Below, piece after piece: positions 1 to 13,400 of a stretch of DNA of 64,000 nucleotides; position 1 is the first letter of the stretch; the number at the start of each line of letters is the position of its first letter. Under the pieces are notes generated by a model. The model was given only the letters and a program-made list of their open reading frames with translations. It was not told the DNA's origin and did no database searches. The stretch spans positions 22,891,842 through 22,955,841 of the forward strand of contig OZ024907.1 in assembly GCA_964017125.1 (NCBI GenBank), written 5' to 3'. A program made the position numbers and the translations under genes. This DNA is from Flabesymbios commensalis (taxonomy: Eukaryota > Annelida > Polychaeta > Terebellida > Flabelligeridae).

Positions 1-90
1 GGACATCCGGACGCGGGACGGACGGACGGCCGGACATCCGAGGCGACGCCAATACCCTCCGTCCCCACTTCGTCAGGCGGGGGATAAAAA
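1..90. repeat. Dispersed repeat fragment (GACGCCAATACCC word)
   Basis: GACGGACGG-type repeats, then GGCGACGCCAATACCCTCCG and GGCGGGGGATAAAAAATT. A similar block lies at 20385-20452 (GGACGACAATACCCCTTCGG, GAGGAGTAAAAAATCCC). The family is unknown and may be a SINE tail. Confidence 0.5.
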
Positions 91-796
91 ATTACTACTA
101 CATGTCATAGATAAACTACAATCACGTGAGTGTGAAAAGTGTGCACTCAAGCTGCACAATCTCCCACCTAAACGTTAGGGTTGGGTAGCAAGGCAACATT
201 TTAATATGTTGAACATTTCAATTTGAAAATCCAGATAAAGTTAACGTAGCATTCATTCTATTCTATGGTATAGTTGAGGATACATGACAAGATCCCAAAA
301 TATGTAGAGGGCAGAAATGATCGATTGTGTTGCCTTATTTCTCGGTTTATGCCATTTATTACTTTTTATGTTGACATTCAATGTTTCCTATACTACTAGT
401 TATTGGCACATATTATCATGGGAGGGAGGGTTGGTTGATTCAAGACAAATAGCTGAATATCCATAAAGTGTATCATATATTTCGAAATATCAAATAAACT
501 ATAATGTATTCATCATAGGAACTACAATAATACAATTATTGTAATCTGCAAAGAAAAACTCATTTAACGTAGAACACGTGTACGTATGATCAGAAATAAT
601 ATTTCTGGTATGATGAGCGAATCCTGTATTCAAAAATCCAAATCACATCAATAATGATGAAGCACGCTGGAGCTTTTTTCAGAGCAAACACTACCGAGTG
701 GATGTATGAGCAGTATCAAAGACAAATAGACAATCCAATGGAAATATTTATTTATTTATCAAAATCTCAATGTTTAATGTTCAGATCAATAATCAA

Positions 797-1019
797 CCCT
801 TAAAACGCTATAATATAGAACTTGAATCTGTGCCCACTCAAAATTGTGTCTCGCTACCGCGACCCACAACTTTAAGTGAGTAAAAAATAATTACAATGTG
901 CAATTTGATTCAGAATATATGTCGATCTTAAAAATTTAATGTTCATTTCTCTTATAAATTTTCCTTTTTTTGAAGGATAAACAGACGGGTTAAAAACGGC
1001 TATATACGCGATTAGCTCT
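797..1019. mobile_element. TTAA-type MITE, family A variant
   Basis: It starts CCCTTAAAACGC after TCAA and shares TTAA 1020-1023 with the next element. Stem-loop at about 832-885: ACTCAAAATTGTG, loop TCGCTACCGCGA, CACAACTTTAAGTGAGT. The 3' part has the AAAACGGCTATA word also found at 40846. Confidence 0.65.
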
Positions 1020-1195
1020 TTAACCCTTCAACCGCCAAATTATTTAATTGACATTTGACAAAATGGAGGTTAACTATTTTAAAATCTTGCTGATTGATGT
1101 CACGTTTTATCTTTACCATGTTTAAAATGTGGTACTTAATATGCTAATAAAAATGAAAAACCGAATATAATCGGAACCGGTGGTTAAATGGTTAA
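1020..1195. mobile_element. TTAA-type MITE, family A, stem-loop deleted
   Basis: TTAACCCTTCAACCGCC at the left, CCGGTGGTTAAATGGTTAA at the right. The interior matches the other family A copies (GACAAAATGGAGGT, TGGTACTTAATATGC), but the hairpin is missing. It shares TTAA with the element at 797. Confidence 0.75.
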
Positions 1196-1287
1196 GGGCT
1201 AATACACAGTGTAGGCCTACTAATCAGACTGATGTTGATCAAGCACTATTTGAAGATTAGAATATTGTAGACAAAAAAACTATCATC

Positions 1288-1463
1288 TCAATCAAAGAAG
1301 TCTTCTATATCAATGTTTGGATTTAGTATGTCTTCACCAAAGGCGGAGAGGTCCATCTGGTTAAGAATGAGGTTCTCAAACGTCTCCTCCAGGTCAGTAT
1401 CTCCTATAAGTACTGCTCCATGCATCCTACCATCCTTCATCACCACCTTGATGTACTCCACAC
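1288..1463 (-). CDS. PYROXD1: PYROXD1 exon 14 (terminal)
   Basis: Two bases finishing Gly-462, then residues 463-519 and [23 protein letters not shown]..., ending [11 protein letters not shown], nearly identical to the human C-terminus. Acceptor TTGTTGTAG. No clear polyadenylation signal can be chosen. A TTAA MITE begins about 93 nt after the stop. Confidence 0.96.
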
Positions 1464-4400
1464 CTACAACAACACAAGGTAACACAGGTTATACATGTTA
1501 TACTACACAGCTAGAACAGGAGAACGATCGATATAATGTGGATGACACGTGTGTATATATATATTATTTAGCATTTACGACATTAATCAGTTAATGCATA
1601 CCAAACGAAAACAATACAAGGTGACACTAACTAGATAGACATATGATAGCCACGCAATTCATCGAGATGAGGAAACCCCAAGCAGTAAGCATTCGTTTTG
1701 ATATGTTACACCTGGGTATTTTCAACTACCTTTAGTACTACTAATCTGGCTCATTATGAAATTTAGGGTTAGAATAATATAGGGCATATTATAGATAACC
1801 TACAGATAGTATGTACATAATCCATACCATTCACCACCTTATTATACTCCTAAGATAACACAAGGTATCGCGATGGTTCATATCTGCTGAAAAATATTAT
1901 ACCACCTCGATGTGTCGAAGCAAACAAAACAAACATGTTGGCCAGTATGCTGGTGGACTAATAATGATAGGCCATGATACACATATTACAACATACCACC
2001 TAAGAGAATACAACGGCACTGAGCTGCTTTTTAATCTTGACTAAAGCAAAAACGGTGAGAGCGTGAAAAAATACCCTGAAATCATACGATTCGAACCCGG
2101 ATCATGGTAGTTTTTTGCCAAGCATGATACCTCAGGTCCATGGATCATCCTTTATTCGGCGGGAGGATGCTCATCAACGCGAAATGGACTAACAAGGGCA
2201 TAGAATCCAACAATTTGTAAACATGACAACGAAACATTGTGTTAGAGCCAGCGCGGCTCGTCACTTGGTGGTGATTGATTATTAAAGGATGCGTCAATAT
2301 GACAACACTCACTGGAGCGAGAATACACAGTGTTAGAGTGAGAAAAGCCAGATTTGTCACAAAACGCCAGATAAATGGTGCGGAAAACCCATTGATCAAA
2401 GTCTTATTTCTCAATCTTTTTTACATAACTTGACAGCCTGAGGTCTCGCACTGCATTTTCAATCTGTTTAATTGATCACCATGGAGCAAGCAGACTCATC
2501 CTTCACAGGCGACACGGGTCTGATAATGACAGAAACTGCTTTTTACTCACATTATTTTCTCAACTCGGAAGTGATGAATTGATATATGAGGAGACTCACT
2601 GCACAATGACGGTAGTCATGGTGACGAAACCCAGTAAACACGAGGCATTGAGCCTATGCTGGGTAAATGCTGGGTCAGCGTCGCAGACGGTGAGCCAGCA
2701 TTTACCCAGCATTGGCTCAATGCCTCGTGTTTACTGGGAATATGTCAAGATTATTAAAGTCCTCAAAAAGTAAACAAATATCACACAATGTATCACAAAT
2801 AGTCGTAATGGACTTTTTTCAAGCTATATAAATGTAGAGGAAAATTATTAATAAATACTCATATAAAAGTTCTTGGCATTTAAAAGCAGCACATCACTAT
2901 TTGACCAGTAATTACATAGCGTACATGTTGGTCTATGTTAATATGTGGGCACAATATTAAAATGTTCGCCTTTTTCCTTGCCATGGTTATTGGTAATTTC
3001 TAAATTATAGTAATAATAAGTCGTGATCAAAAGCAAAAAATATAAAAAGTGCATGTATTTTTTTCGAATAGTATTGATAGTTAGTATCTAATAATACATA
3101 TGCTTGTCATTGTCTTACGTCCCAGACAAACATAATTTAATCAATAAATCCGCAAATTAATTAAATATAAAAATAGCAACAACATATTGTCATCAGGTAT
3201 CGTATGGCGGAAAAAATAGGTCAGCGAAAAGTGACTCGTAACTCCATATTTAGGTTGTTCCAGTTAACCCTTTAACCGCCGGTGCCGCATATATTCGGGT
3301 TCTCATTTTTTATTAGCACATTAAGTACCACCTTTTGAACATGTTAAAGATAAAATGTGACATCAATCAGCGATATTTGAAAACAGTTGACCTCCATTTT
3401 GTCAAATCTGAATAATTTTCACTCACTTGAAGTTGTGGATCGCGTCAGCGAGACACAACTTCAAGTGGGTGAAAATTCAAATTGAATAATTTGGCGGTTA
3501 AAGGGTTAATGCCACCCAGGGGTATACCCCTGTAACCAGCATATCAGTCCCTATACAATCACAAGTGATACCTTATCACTTGATCTGTTGATCACTCTAT
3601 TAATAACAGGTGTTATAAATCATAGGTGACACTTAATAACAACGTGTAACGAACGGGAATACCATCATAACAAATACAGTTAATACCGTAAACAAGAACA
3701 AGTTATTTATCATGTTTTAAATATTCTCCAGAATGGTCAAAGCAGTCGCAGAGATCGCACAGTCATTAAAAAGTTATGGACATTTTTCGGACCTTGGGGT
3801 CGGGATAGCTCTCACCGCCATGTTGGATTTTTCTGGTAAAGCAAATATATCCACCCACGGCCTCGGAGAGGACGACACGACATGTTTGCTTTAGTAGGCT
3901 AATTCCTATAAGTATAAACTCTTGTTGTTTGGTCACAGGGTTTTTTCCACAGTTTTATTACGCGTAGAATACTCCTGATAGTGTTACACATTCAGTTTTA
4001 GAATTTGACCCCGCGTAATTCAATAGTCAGTCCTGGGATGGAATTGTAGTTGTTCTTGAACGTCACGGGTAGTATGAATGTCTTATGTGGTACTAAGGAT
4101 ACTAGAAGATGTTGTAGTATCGTTGGTGGTACTGAGAGTCAATGCGCGCACGCGTCTATGAAATAAATGTTCGCTTGACATTTTGAAGCCAATAAGATGA
4201 GTTTAGCAGACGTAGGCCCATCGGTTGACGTTGAAGCTCAGAGTACACACATACACCATGGCATGACGCCAGGAGGCAGTGTTTTTACCCGTTTTTTAAT
4301 CCCAGCTCACCCCAGAGATGTCGACCCAATGCTGTTTTCATGTTGGACCAGCGTCTGCGACGCTGGCCCAACATGAAAACAACATTGGGCCAACGTCTCG

Positions 4401-7400
4401 TGCATACAGGGACACTGGTGTGTGAGCCAGGTTTTAGTTTCAGGTGTTGGATGACACCATAAAACCAAAGAGGGTATATAGGCTCTTTGATAAAACTATA
4501 CTGAGATGTAATTCTATAATGACATTCAGGCTGGGCCATGAATCATCACTAACAGTGATGGTAGACTATATATCACCCTCTCCGTGGATACTGATCTTAC
4601 TACCATCGCTACTCAAAATACAAGTAAATACTATACTACACAGTGATAAATAACTCCGATACATTAGTTAACAGTTTCATACGATGTACATATGTAAATC
4701 TCATATACTATTTGATACGTGGAAACACTATTATATATAGCTAATATTTAAACAAATATCATGTATTATTTAAACAAGGATTTTTTCGGCACAAAATCAT
4801 TAAAAGCACCCACACACACACACACACATTTTCAACCATTTCAATTTTGCATTTTTTTTCAAGCCGGTAAAGCACACTGACAAAAATTGTTTCCAGTGCC
4901 GTATTCATGTGACGTCAAAATATATATAAAATAATATTGAACGGCTAGACGACTTAAAAACGTCTTATTGTCACTGGATTTTAATATGTTTAATACTGAG
5001 TTTGTCAGAAAAGTGTGATACAAGAATGCCACTTCTTCCTAATGGGAAAGAACAGATAGCTTATCATATTTCTCGCAATGTGTAGTTCAATATAGATAAG
5101 GCACACAGCAAAAGTTACCAGTGGGATAATACATGGGTCTTAATGTCTGTAGCAATAGAGAAGTTAACCACTTCAGCTCGGGACCGACTTTAGACGTCAG
5201 AATCTGATGTCTAATCTGACGTCTAAAGTCGGTCCTCGCACTGAACGACTAAAATATTTATAACAATAATGGGTTATGGATCGTACTCTGGGTACATTTG
5301 TACATAGCATATACCAAACAATCAATAAAATTACATGGTATTCACATAAAATAAAATTCAAAATGTCTTCAAACTGTGCCCTATTAACCCTTTGAACCCT
5401 CACGATGATGCATTAAAGCATCATTTTACATCCCTGAAAACATACTTAATTTTCCTACAACCAAGGGTTTTAGAATAAAATTTCCATGAAACTGGTTTAC
5501 CTATACATGGCACTTGTCTTTAATTTTTCACCCAATTCAAATCATCTTCATCCACTACAAGTCGAGAATTGCGACAGCAATTCGCGGCTTTTAGTGGATA
5601 AAGATGACAATGTAAAGTCAGTCTTGAAAGGGTTAAAAAACTGTTTGTGTGCATATCGTTTAAAATGTTGGACATGAATATTGCCTTCCGTTTATTGGAT
5701 AAATTACCCATGGCCCGGTGATGAGAATATATCACCTTCTTCACACATTGTGGTGACAGGTGAGGCAGTCCTAACTTACCAATATCACACTTGTAACATA
5801 AAAAAAATCAAATTGTTAGACACAGGCGACCCACTACCGTTTGCTGCCAATCGGCCACATAAAGACATTACTTATTTTTATACATACAGATGAAACATTA
5901 ATGATAAGTAAATGTATCCACAGGAAAATCCATCCACAGGAAAATCAATAATTATGAGGTGCAATAAACATGGGTGGTACGCTAAGGCTAATTAAACATT
6001 CTACGAATGGCTTCACGCCAACTCACAATATGTTTGCTGTATCTGTGGGATACATCCCATAACTGACAGCCATATAGTGACATACATATTGATACAAATA
6101 TTTTATATAAACAATTGGTGCTGCCATTATAAAAGGAAGATAAAAGTACATTCGTTTTTCTAATAAAATCAGCAATGCTAGACTAGACACGTTTAGCTGA
6201 GATATTAGGCCCTATAACATTACCCAAGTGAATGCTACTATCTGAAGAGGCTATCTGATTATTCATAAAATTAATATTTGTTACTTTAACGAAAGCCTAG
6301 AAAACATTTCCCTGTGGTAAGTAACTTTAACGAAACCTTGAAAACATTCCCCTGTGGGAAGTAAATTTAACGAAACCTTGAAAACATTCCCCAGTAGGAA
6401 CTGACTTTAACGAAACCCTAAAAAAACATTCCCCTGTGAGAAGTGACTTTACCAAAAAATGTGAGAGGACAACAATAAATTAAATATTTTATACATAATT
6501 ATAGATTTTTGTGTATAAACCATTCAAATGTTGTTGACCTCTGTTTAACCTCTTAAGATGACCTAATATTAAAAATAAATATGTTATAGTTCCCCATGAT
6601 AGGCAACTAAGTGAAAACTGCAGGCATAATTTGCACATTTACCATTTATTTCCCATTTATATATGATTGACTATCGTTTGAGCACTCAAAAGTAATAATT
6701 CTAGTGTATTCCCAAGTTTACATATTTATCAAATTATGAATCATTTTGGATATTATTGGAGGGGCTTCAGTCAAAACCAAGGTTGATACCTACTAAGCCT
6801 TTATATTATATTACGTTCACCGATGCGACGCACTGTGCTATGTTTTTATACTCAAATGTTTTGTCAATGGCAGTAGATCATTCTACCCAACAAGAGTAAG
6901 TGGATATCATATTTGGGTTGGAGTCAGGTAACAGATTACAGTTGATAACAAGGCTACTTGATAAGAAGACGTCAGAATGACATGACAGAGCATTAATCCT
7001 CATGTCACAATATGTCACTGGTAGAAGAGAGATATGATGTCAACGCTCTGCACAAGCCATTGTCTTCTGGACTATTATTTATAAGTGCTTTCCTCAGCTC
7101 CTGACAAACCACAAACGAATACTTTAAACATCTTTCCCATTTTTACAAATCTGATATAAACAAAATAACGATTGTCTTTGCTTTTTCTGCAGTACAGCTT
7201 TCGTGGTAAGGTTAACCCTTTCAATGCCGGGATCGCCTTAAATAGACACCCCCACTGAAAGAGTAAAATATTTATAATGCCGTAGAACTACAACATATGT
7301 ATCCAAATGAAGCGGAAGTAGCTAGCTAGGACATAACTGATCATTTCAAATTAAAGAAAACCCGTTGGTGTCTCTGGTTTATTTAAAAATATTTCAGCGC

Positions 7401-10400
7401 TTTGAGTATTAAAATGATGACCAGCAAACACGAGGCATTCAGTCAATTTTGGTTGATTGCTGGCCCAACATTAAATCAACATTGCCTTAATGTCTCATCT
7501 TTGCTGGGTTGGTGAATTATCCAAAAAAGTCATAAAGTGTGACCATAGATTACCCATATAATTTTCACTCACTTGAAGTTGTGGATCGCGTCAGCGAGAC
7601 ACAACTTCAAGTGAGTGAAAATTATATTGTTAATCTATAGTGTGATCATGCCGATAAGGGTCGTTTTAACAAACGGTAAAAAAAACCACGATTATATAAT
7701 AATGTCCTGTATTTTTATACCGGATTACCGGATTTTTTCCTGCATTGAGGTTGTAAGAATAATATTTAAAATAGAGTCTGGTCAGCTAAAACTGACCCCA
7801 TACATTGACCCAATGTTGGATAAATGTTCGGACAGCGTCGTACAAGGTAGATCAATTGGGTCAATGTGTTGTTTTTTCTGGGATGCTCCATTTTGAGAAA
7901 TTTAAAACTTCAAGGGTTGTGAAGTCATGAAATGCCAATATATACATACACTCTAGCAATATAGGTTCTTTAGAAGGAACCCTTCAGTACTATTGCCATG
8001 TCACCCCAGGAGAACCCTTCCTGGGGTTGCATAGTAAAAGTACTGAAGGGTTATTCTTGAAGAACCTATATTGTTTAGACATGTTAGAGGGTAGGCTAGA
8101 ATTAAATCAGGAAAACGATTGTAAAATGCGCACAGCACTACACAATGTAGGCTACATATTATATGATCAAGGAACTTAGAAGCTCCAAGAATTCACTTTA
8201 AATAACATTGGCTGTCACGTTTCCGTTTATAATTCAGAGAGTGCTGACAATTAAAAAGTCATAGAAAAGACATGGGTGAAGCCATGAACGTCCACATCAA
8301 TAAGTATCCACCGCGTCGACACAAGGCAGCACACATAGTCTGTAATATGATCACGATCATGGCATTGTTATCAACTCAAAATAAACATCATAGATTTGAC
8401 AAAATACCAAATATTGTATGGTAATAAGCCTTATTTCGAGTGTCTGTGATAATTGAACACTAATTCTTCAATGAAAATACAGATAATAACGTGACTTTCT
8501 CAAATAACAGTTTTTACAAGTAGAGCGCTGTCCTAAAAAAGGTGATATTCCAACAAATACCTCGGCGGACGCGTTAAAACCGCTAAATCGCGCGTTTATC
8601 CGCGGCACAGCAAGGCGGAGATGGCTCGTATTTCAGCCCTGCATCACAGCCACGTCAGATTATGCACGTACAAGGCGGTGCCATAACGTTGTATCAACGC
8701 CAAAAGGCGTTGGTACAACGTTATGACATCGACTTGTATATTGATGAAGCTGGTAGCACTTGAGTCTAGTCATTGTTAGGCCAGAGTTTGATGTTTCTGG
8801 CCCAGTGTTGAGCTATCTGATAGTTGTGTAGTTGCTCAGTTTTACCATAAAACTATAGGAGACCATGATTTTACCTCGCAGAGAGTCAGGCCTCCTCAGG
8901 GGATGTCTGGGGGGGGGGGGGCAGTGGTGGGAGCTTAGTACGCTCTTACATAACAGTACCGACAATCCCAGACTATTCCGTGAATTATAGAGCATTCCAC
9001 ATTTTCCACAGAGCGGCGATGGATGTACCAAAACCACGGTTAAATTTAAATACAGACTTAGACGATCACAGGGACGTTCTGAGTATATCACATCACATAA
9101 AATTCCAGTTTCATTTTTGGTTTGGCCTAGACATCACACATGTTTTTTAATTATCTAATTTCGCAAAGTCAGATTTTGTTTTGTCTAACAACGTCGAGCT
9201 CCTCCCAGCAGGATGTACTTGTTTTTATCTCACCAATAAGCCAGTCAGTCAGTCAGGCAGTCACTTAATCAGGCAGATAACTGAACTATGCTCCGGGCGA
9301 TTTGTTTCTCACTAAGGATATATATATGCCATACATACAAACAGTATACCGCGCCACTGCGACGATATATGATTACCATAAAAATAAAACTGTGTGAAAA
9401 CACTAAGTAAAACACCAATCAGATCATGTGATTTACAAAAAGAAAAGAGGCATGCGTCGGAAGGAATGGTGTGATAAATGTCGTGCTCTTAATATTTACA
9501 GTTGAGGCAGAATGAAACTTGATAATTTATTTCTTTATTGAAACACACTTATACAGAGTGGACATTATTAGCAATGCTATTTTAACCCTTTAACCGCCAA
9601 ATTATTCAATTTGAATTTTCACCCACATGAAGTTGTGTCTCGCTGACGCGATCCACAACTTCAAGTGAGTGAAAATTATTCAGATTTGACAAAATAGAGG
9701 TTAGCTCGTTCCAAATCCTGCTGGTTGAGGTCACATTTTATCTTTAACATATTTAATATGTGGTACTTAATGTGCTAATAAAAAATAAAAAACCGAATAT
9801 ATGCAGCACCGGTTAAAGGGTTAAACATATGCTCTGTAGTGTATGGAGAAAAATATGCTACCCATGTATTTCTAATAAATACCACCAAATCTAACTTTTA
9901 CACAATACGAGAGTAGTTAGATTAGTTGGTATTTAATAGGAATGCATGGCTAACAATTGCTATATGACGCAGTGTTTAACCATGTGTTAAGGCGATGTCA
10001 ACACCATTAATAACAGTCCAATTATGAGCCTACAGTCAGACCTAAATCAGCAGCTGCTGAAAGCAAGGATTACACAACACCTTCATCCGACTGTGGCCTA
10101 ATACTGGGCCAATTGTAAATAGGTTTATCCGGCATTGAACAAGCACCGCAGTTTGTCTTATTATCTTGTGGTTGCAGGATGGCGTGATTCAGATATTTGT
10201 TGAGAGAGGTTAAGTATCGCAATCAACATCTGAGAGGGACGACTGGGAAAGTAACAAGATGGTGCCATAAACTGAGGGATATTTATGTTCTATTTGCAAT
10301 GGTACTACATTTGTCAGCTGTAAACTAGAATGCACATTTCTTCATGCAGACTTCTCTCCATTAATCTTCAAGGAATAAACGTCAAAGTCAATATGTCCCA

Positions 10401-13400
10401 TCATAGATATATAACTATAGTCCCATGTCATAGCCCACTGTATCCACAGACGCATATATAAAAGTAAAAAATAAAATAATTCGAAAACAAAGATTATTTA
10501 CTGCTTATTTATAAATTTATATACATGAAAAATTTCAAAAATAATATGATAATATGGTATATAATAATGACGTGCTAGAATGAACAAACGCAACATATGA
10601 CATCGACTTACATGCGCATTCGACTTTCAACTTTGAAAACACTTCTAAAATGAAAAAAGTCCATTCTAACAGAATAATAATTTATTGAGGCTGCAGCCTG
10701 GAGTTCACATTGTGTGCATTAGTGCTCAGATGTATACGACTGAGACTGTTATTCAGTGGCACAGTTATGACATATAAAATAATACTCTATGCTATTAGGA
10801 TTTTGTAAGCTTGACACAGACTGGGGGCACAATAGAATTGAAATTAAATCTGTGTTTAACACCTAACAATCACTCAGCAGGGCATATTCTGAATACGGCA
10901 ATTGGTTCAAAATAGAAATCAGGGCTTGTAAAATACATAACTCAAGGTGTAACAAAATGTCGTTCTGAACGTGAAACAATATAAACTAGATGTAAGTGTT
11001 TCCCATGTAAACACCCAATAAGCCCCCCCTCCCACTTTTCAAATAAGAATTATACATTAATTATAATTTTAGCAGATAATCAATTTGTACATGTAATTAT
11101 CAAGTAATATTATGAGGCAGAGGCTAGCAGCTTTAGGCTAGGGTAATTTGACGAAAAAAACTAAAGATGGCCGCCATGACCCGGATATTTTCCCAAACGT
11201 TTTGAAAAATTGATGCAGGCTAGGAATTATCACTACTATGCAGTATTTTGAATATTGAGTATATCGGATAAGCGGCTTTGAAGTTATCAGGGTGACAAGG
11301 TGATAATTTGACGAAAAAATATTATTAAAGATGGCCGCCATGACCCGAATATTTTCCCAAACTTTCTGAAAAATTGATACAGCCTAGGAATTAATAATTT
11401 CATTCAGTAAGTTGAACACAAAGTGAATCGAAAAAGCGGTTTTGTAGATATCAGGGTGACAAGGTCCAAATTTGACGAAAAAAGATTAAAGATGGCCGCC
11501 ATGACCCGAATATTTTCACAAACTTTCTGAAAAATTGATGCAGCCTAGGAATTAATATTTGCATCCAGTATGTCGAACACAAAAAGAATCGAAAAAGCGG
11601 CTTGGTAGATATCAGGGTGACAAGGTCCTAACTTGACGAAAAAAGTTTACAGATGGCCGCAATGCCCCGAATATTTTCCCGAATTAATTGAAAAAGTAAT
11701 GCAGCCTAGGTATTAATACTTGTATCCAGTATGTTGAACACCAAATGAATTGAAAAGCGGTATTGTAGATATCAGGGTGACATGGCATGGATGAGAGGCG
11801 GTGTCCATGCGCGGCGCCGCCGCCCGCGCCGGCGGACGAAACCGTACAAAAACTAAAAGCCTCCCCCTGGTAGGGGAAGGGAGCCTTAATGAGTTGTTAT
11901 TTTTTTAAACCTAGACGTATAAACTGGGGGGGGGGTAGTTTAATCTGTTGACTAAAAAGCAAAGATAAGTTTGGGAAAATTCCAAAAACACGGGCTGACG
12001 TCGGCTTAATCTAAACCAACGTCTCCAGTGTTGGTTCAGATTCAAGCCAACATTGGGCCACACTCTCCTTTTGTGGCTGGCATCTGACATGGATAACTCA
12101 CACATCAATGGCACCATCAGTGTGGAATTCAGGATCAAAGGGCTGCTTGATTGCGACCACCAGCGTATAATGGCGCTGCCGCGGTAGAGAGCTGCCTGAT
12201 TGCGGCAACTAGTGTAATCGCGCTGATTAGGTTAGCTTGATTTGAAATGTCTCCTGCCGAATGAGAAAAAAGACACGCCACAACCACATCACTATGATCA
12301 ATAGCTGTCTGCTCAGTAGACATCGTCGGCCAAATTCTGGTGTAACTGTTCAAGCATTGGCCCAGCGTATAATGTTCCGATATGTTTGTAAATCTCTCAC
12401 CAAGCAGAGCACAATTTCATAAATCAGTCTAACAGAAACAGATACTATGTTTCTTGGATGAAAACCTGAATTACTGTATGACAGAAGACGATCACCTGAC
12501 ATTATGACAGAATAGGCATGTGAAATATCACTCGTTTTTTGCAGAAACTTACAGACCATCCGAACTGACACGTCTCGCCATTCTGCTCATTTATAATCGG
12601 ATAGTTAAAGAAAAGGCATTTTAACCCTTTAACCGCCAAATTAATCAATCTGAATTTTCACCCACTTGAAGTTGTGTCTCGCTGACGCGATCCACAACTT
12701 CAAGTGAGTGAAAATCATTCAGATTTGACAAAATGGAGGTCACCTGTTTTCAAATATTGCTGTTTGATGTCACATTTTATATTTAACATGTTTAAAAGGT
12801 GGTACTTAATATGCTAATAAAAACTGAAAACCTGAATATATGCGGCACCGGCGGTTGAAGAAAGTCTGTAATACAAGCAAACGACTGCTAGAGTAATTTT
12901 AGTCCACCGTATACGTATTTGGCACAACGTTGTGCGAACTGTGGGTCAACGTCTCGTGTTTGCTGGGATGTTCCATTACAACGACATGTATCAAACCCAC
13001 TGAATCATTGACCGATTAGTATTTAGGAATGGCATGCCTGCTTTAACCCTTTAAACCCTCACGATGCATTAAAGCATCATTTTGCATCTCTGAAGAATGA
13101 CTTATTTTCCTAAAACTTTTAGAACGACAATTTTTATGGAATTGTTTCAATAATCACAATATTTTTTTTATTTGCAAACCACTTCAAGTCATCTTCATTC
13201 ACTACAAGTCGAGAATTGCGACAGCAATTTGCAACTTGTAGGGGATGAAGATGACAATGGTAAATTCAGGCTTGAAAGGGTTAAACCTAGAATTGCGTCC
13301 CGGCTCTACAAATAGGTCATAATCAGATCAACTTTCCTTTACTAAATAATCAGCGTAGATGTGGTCATTTCTTATGCTTATATAAATTTTAAACATTCAC

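Noticed and set aside
1313-1594. 93-codon plus-strand open frame
   Set aside because: Antisense shadow of PYROXD1 exon 14.
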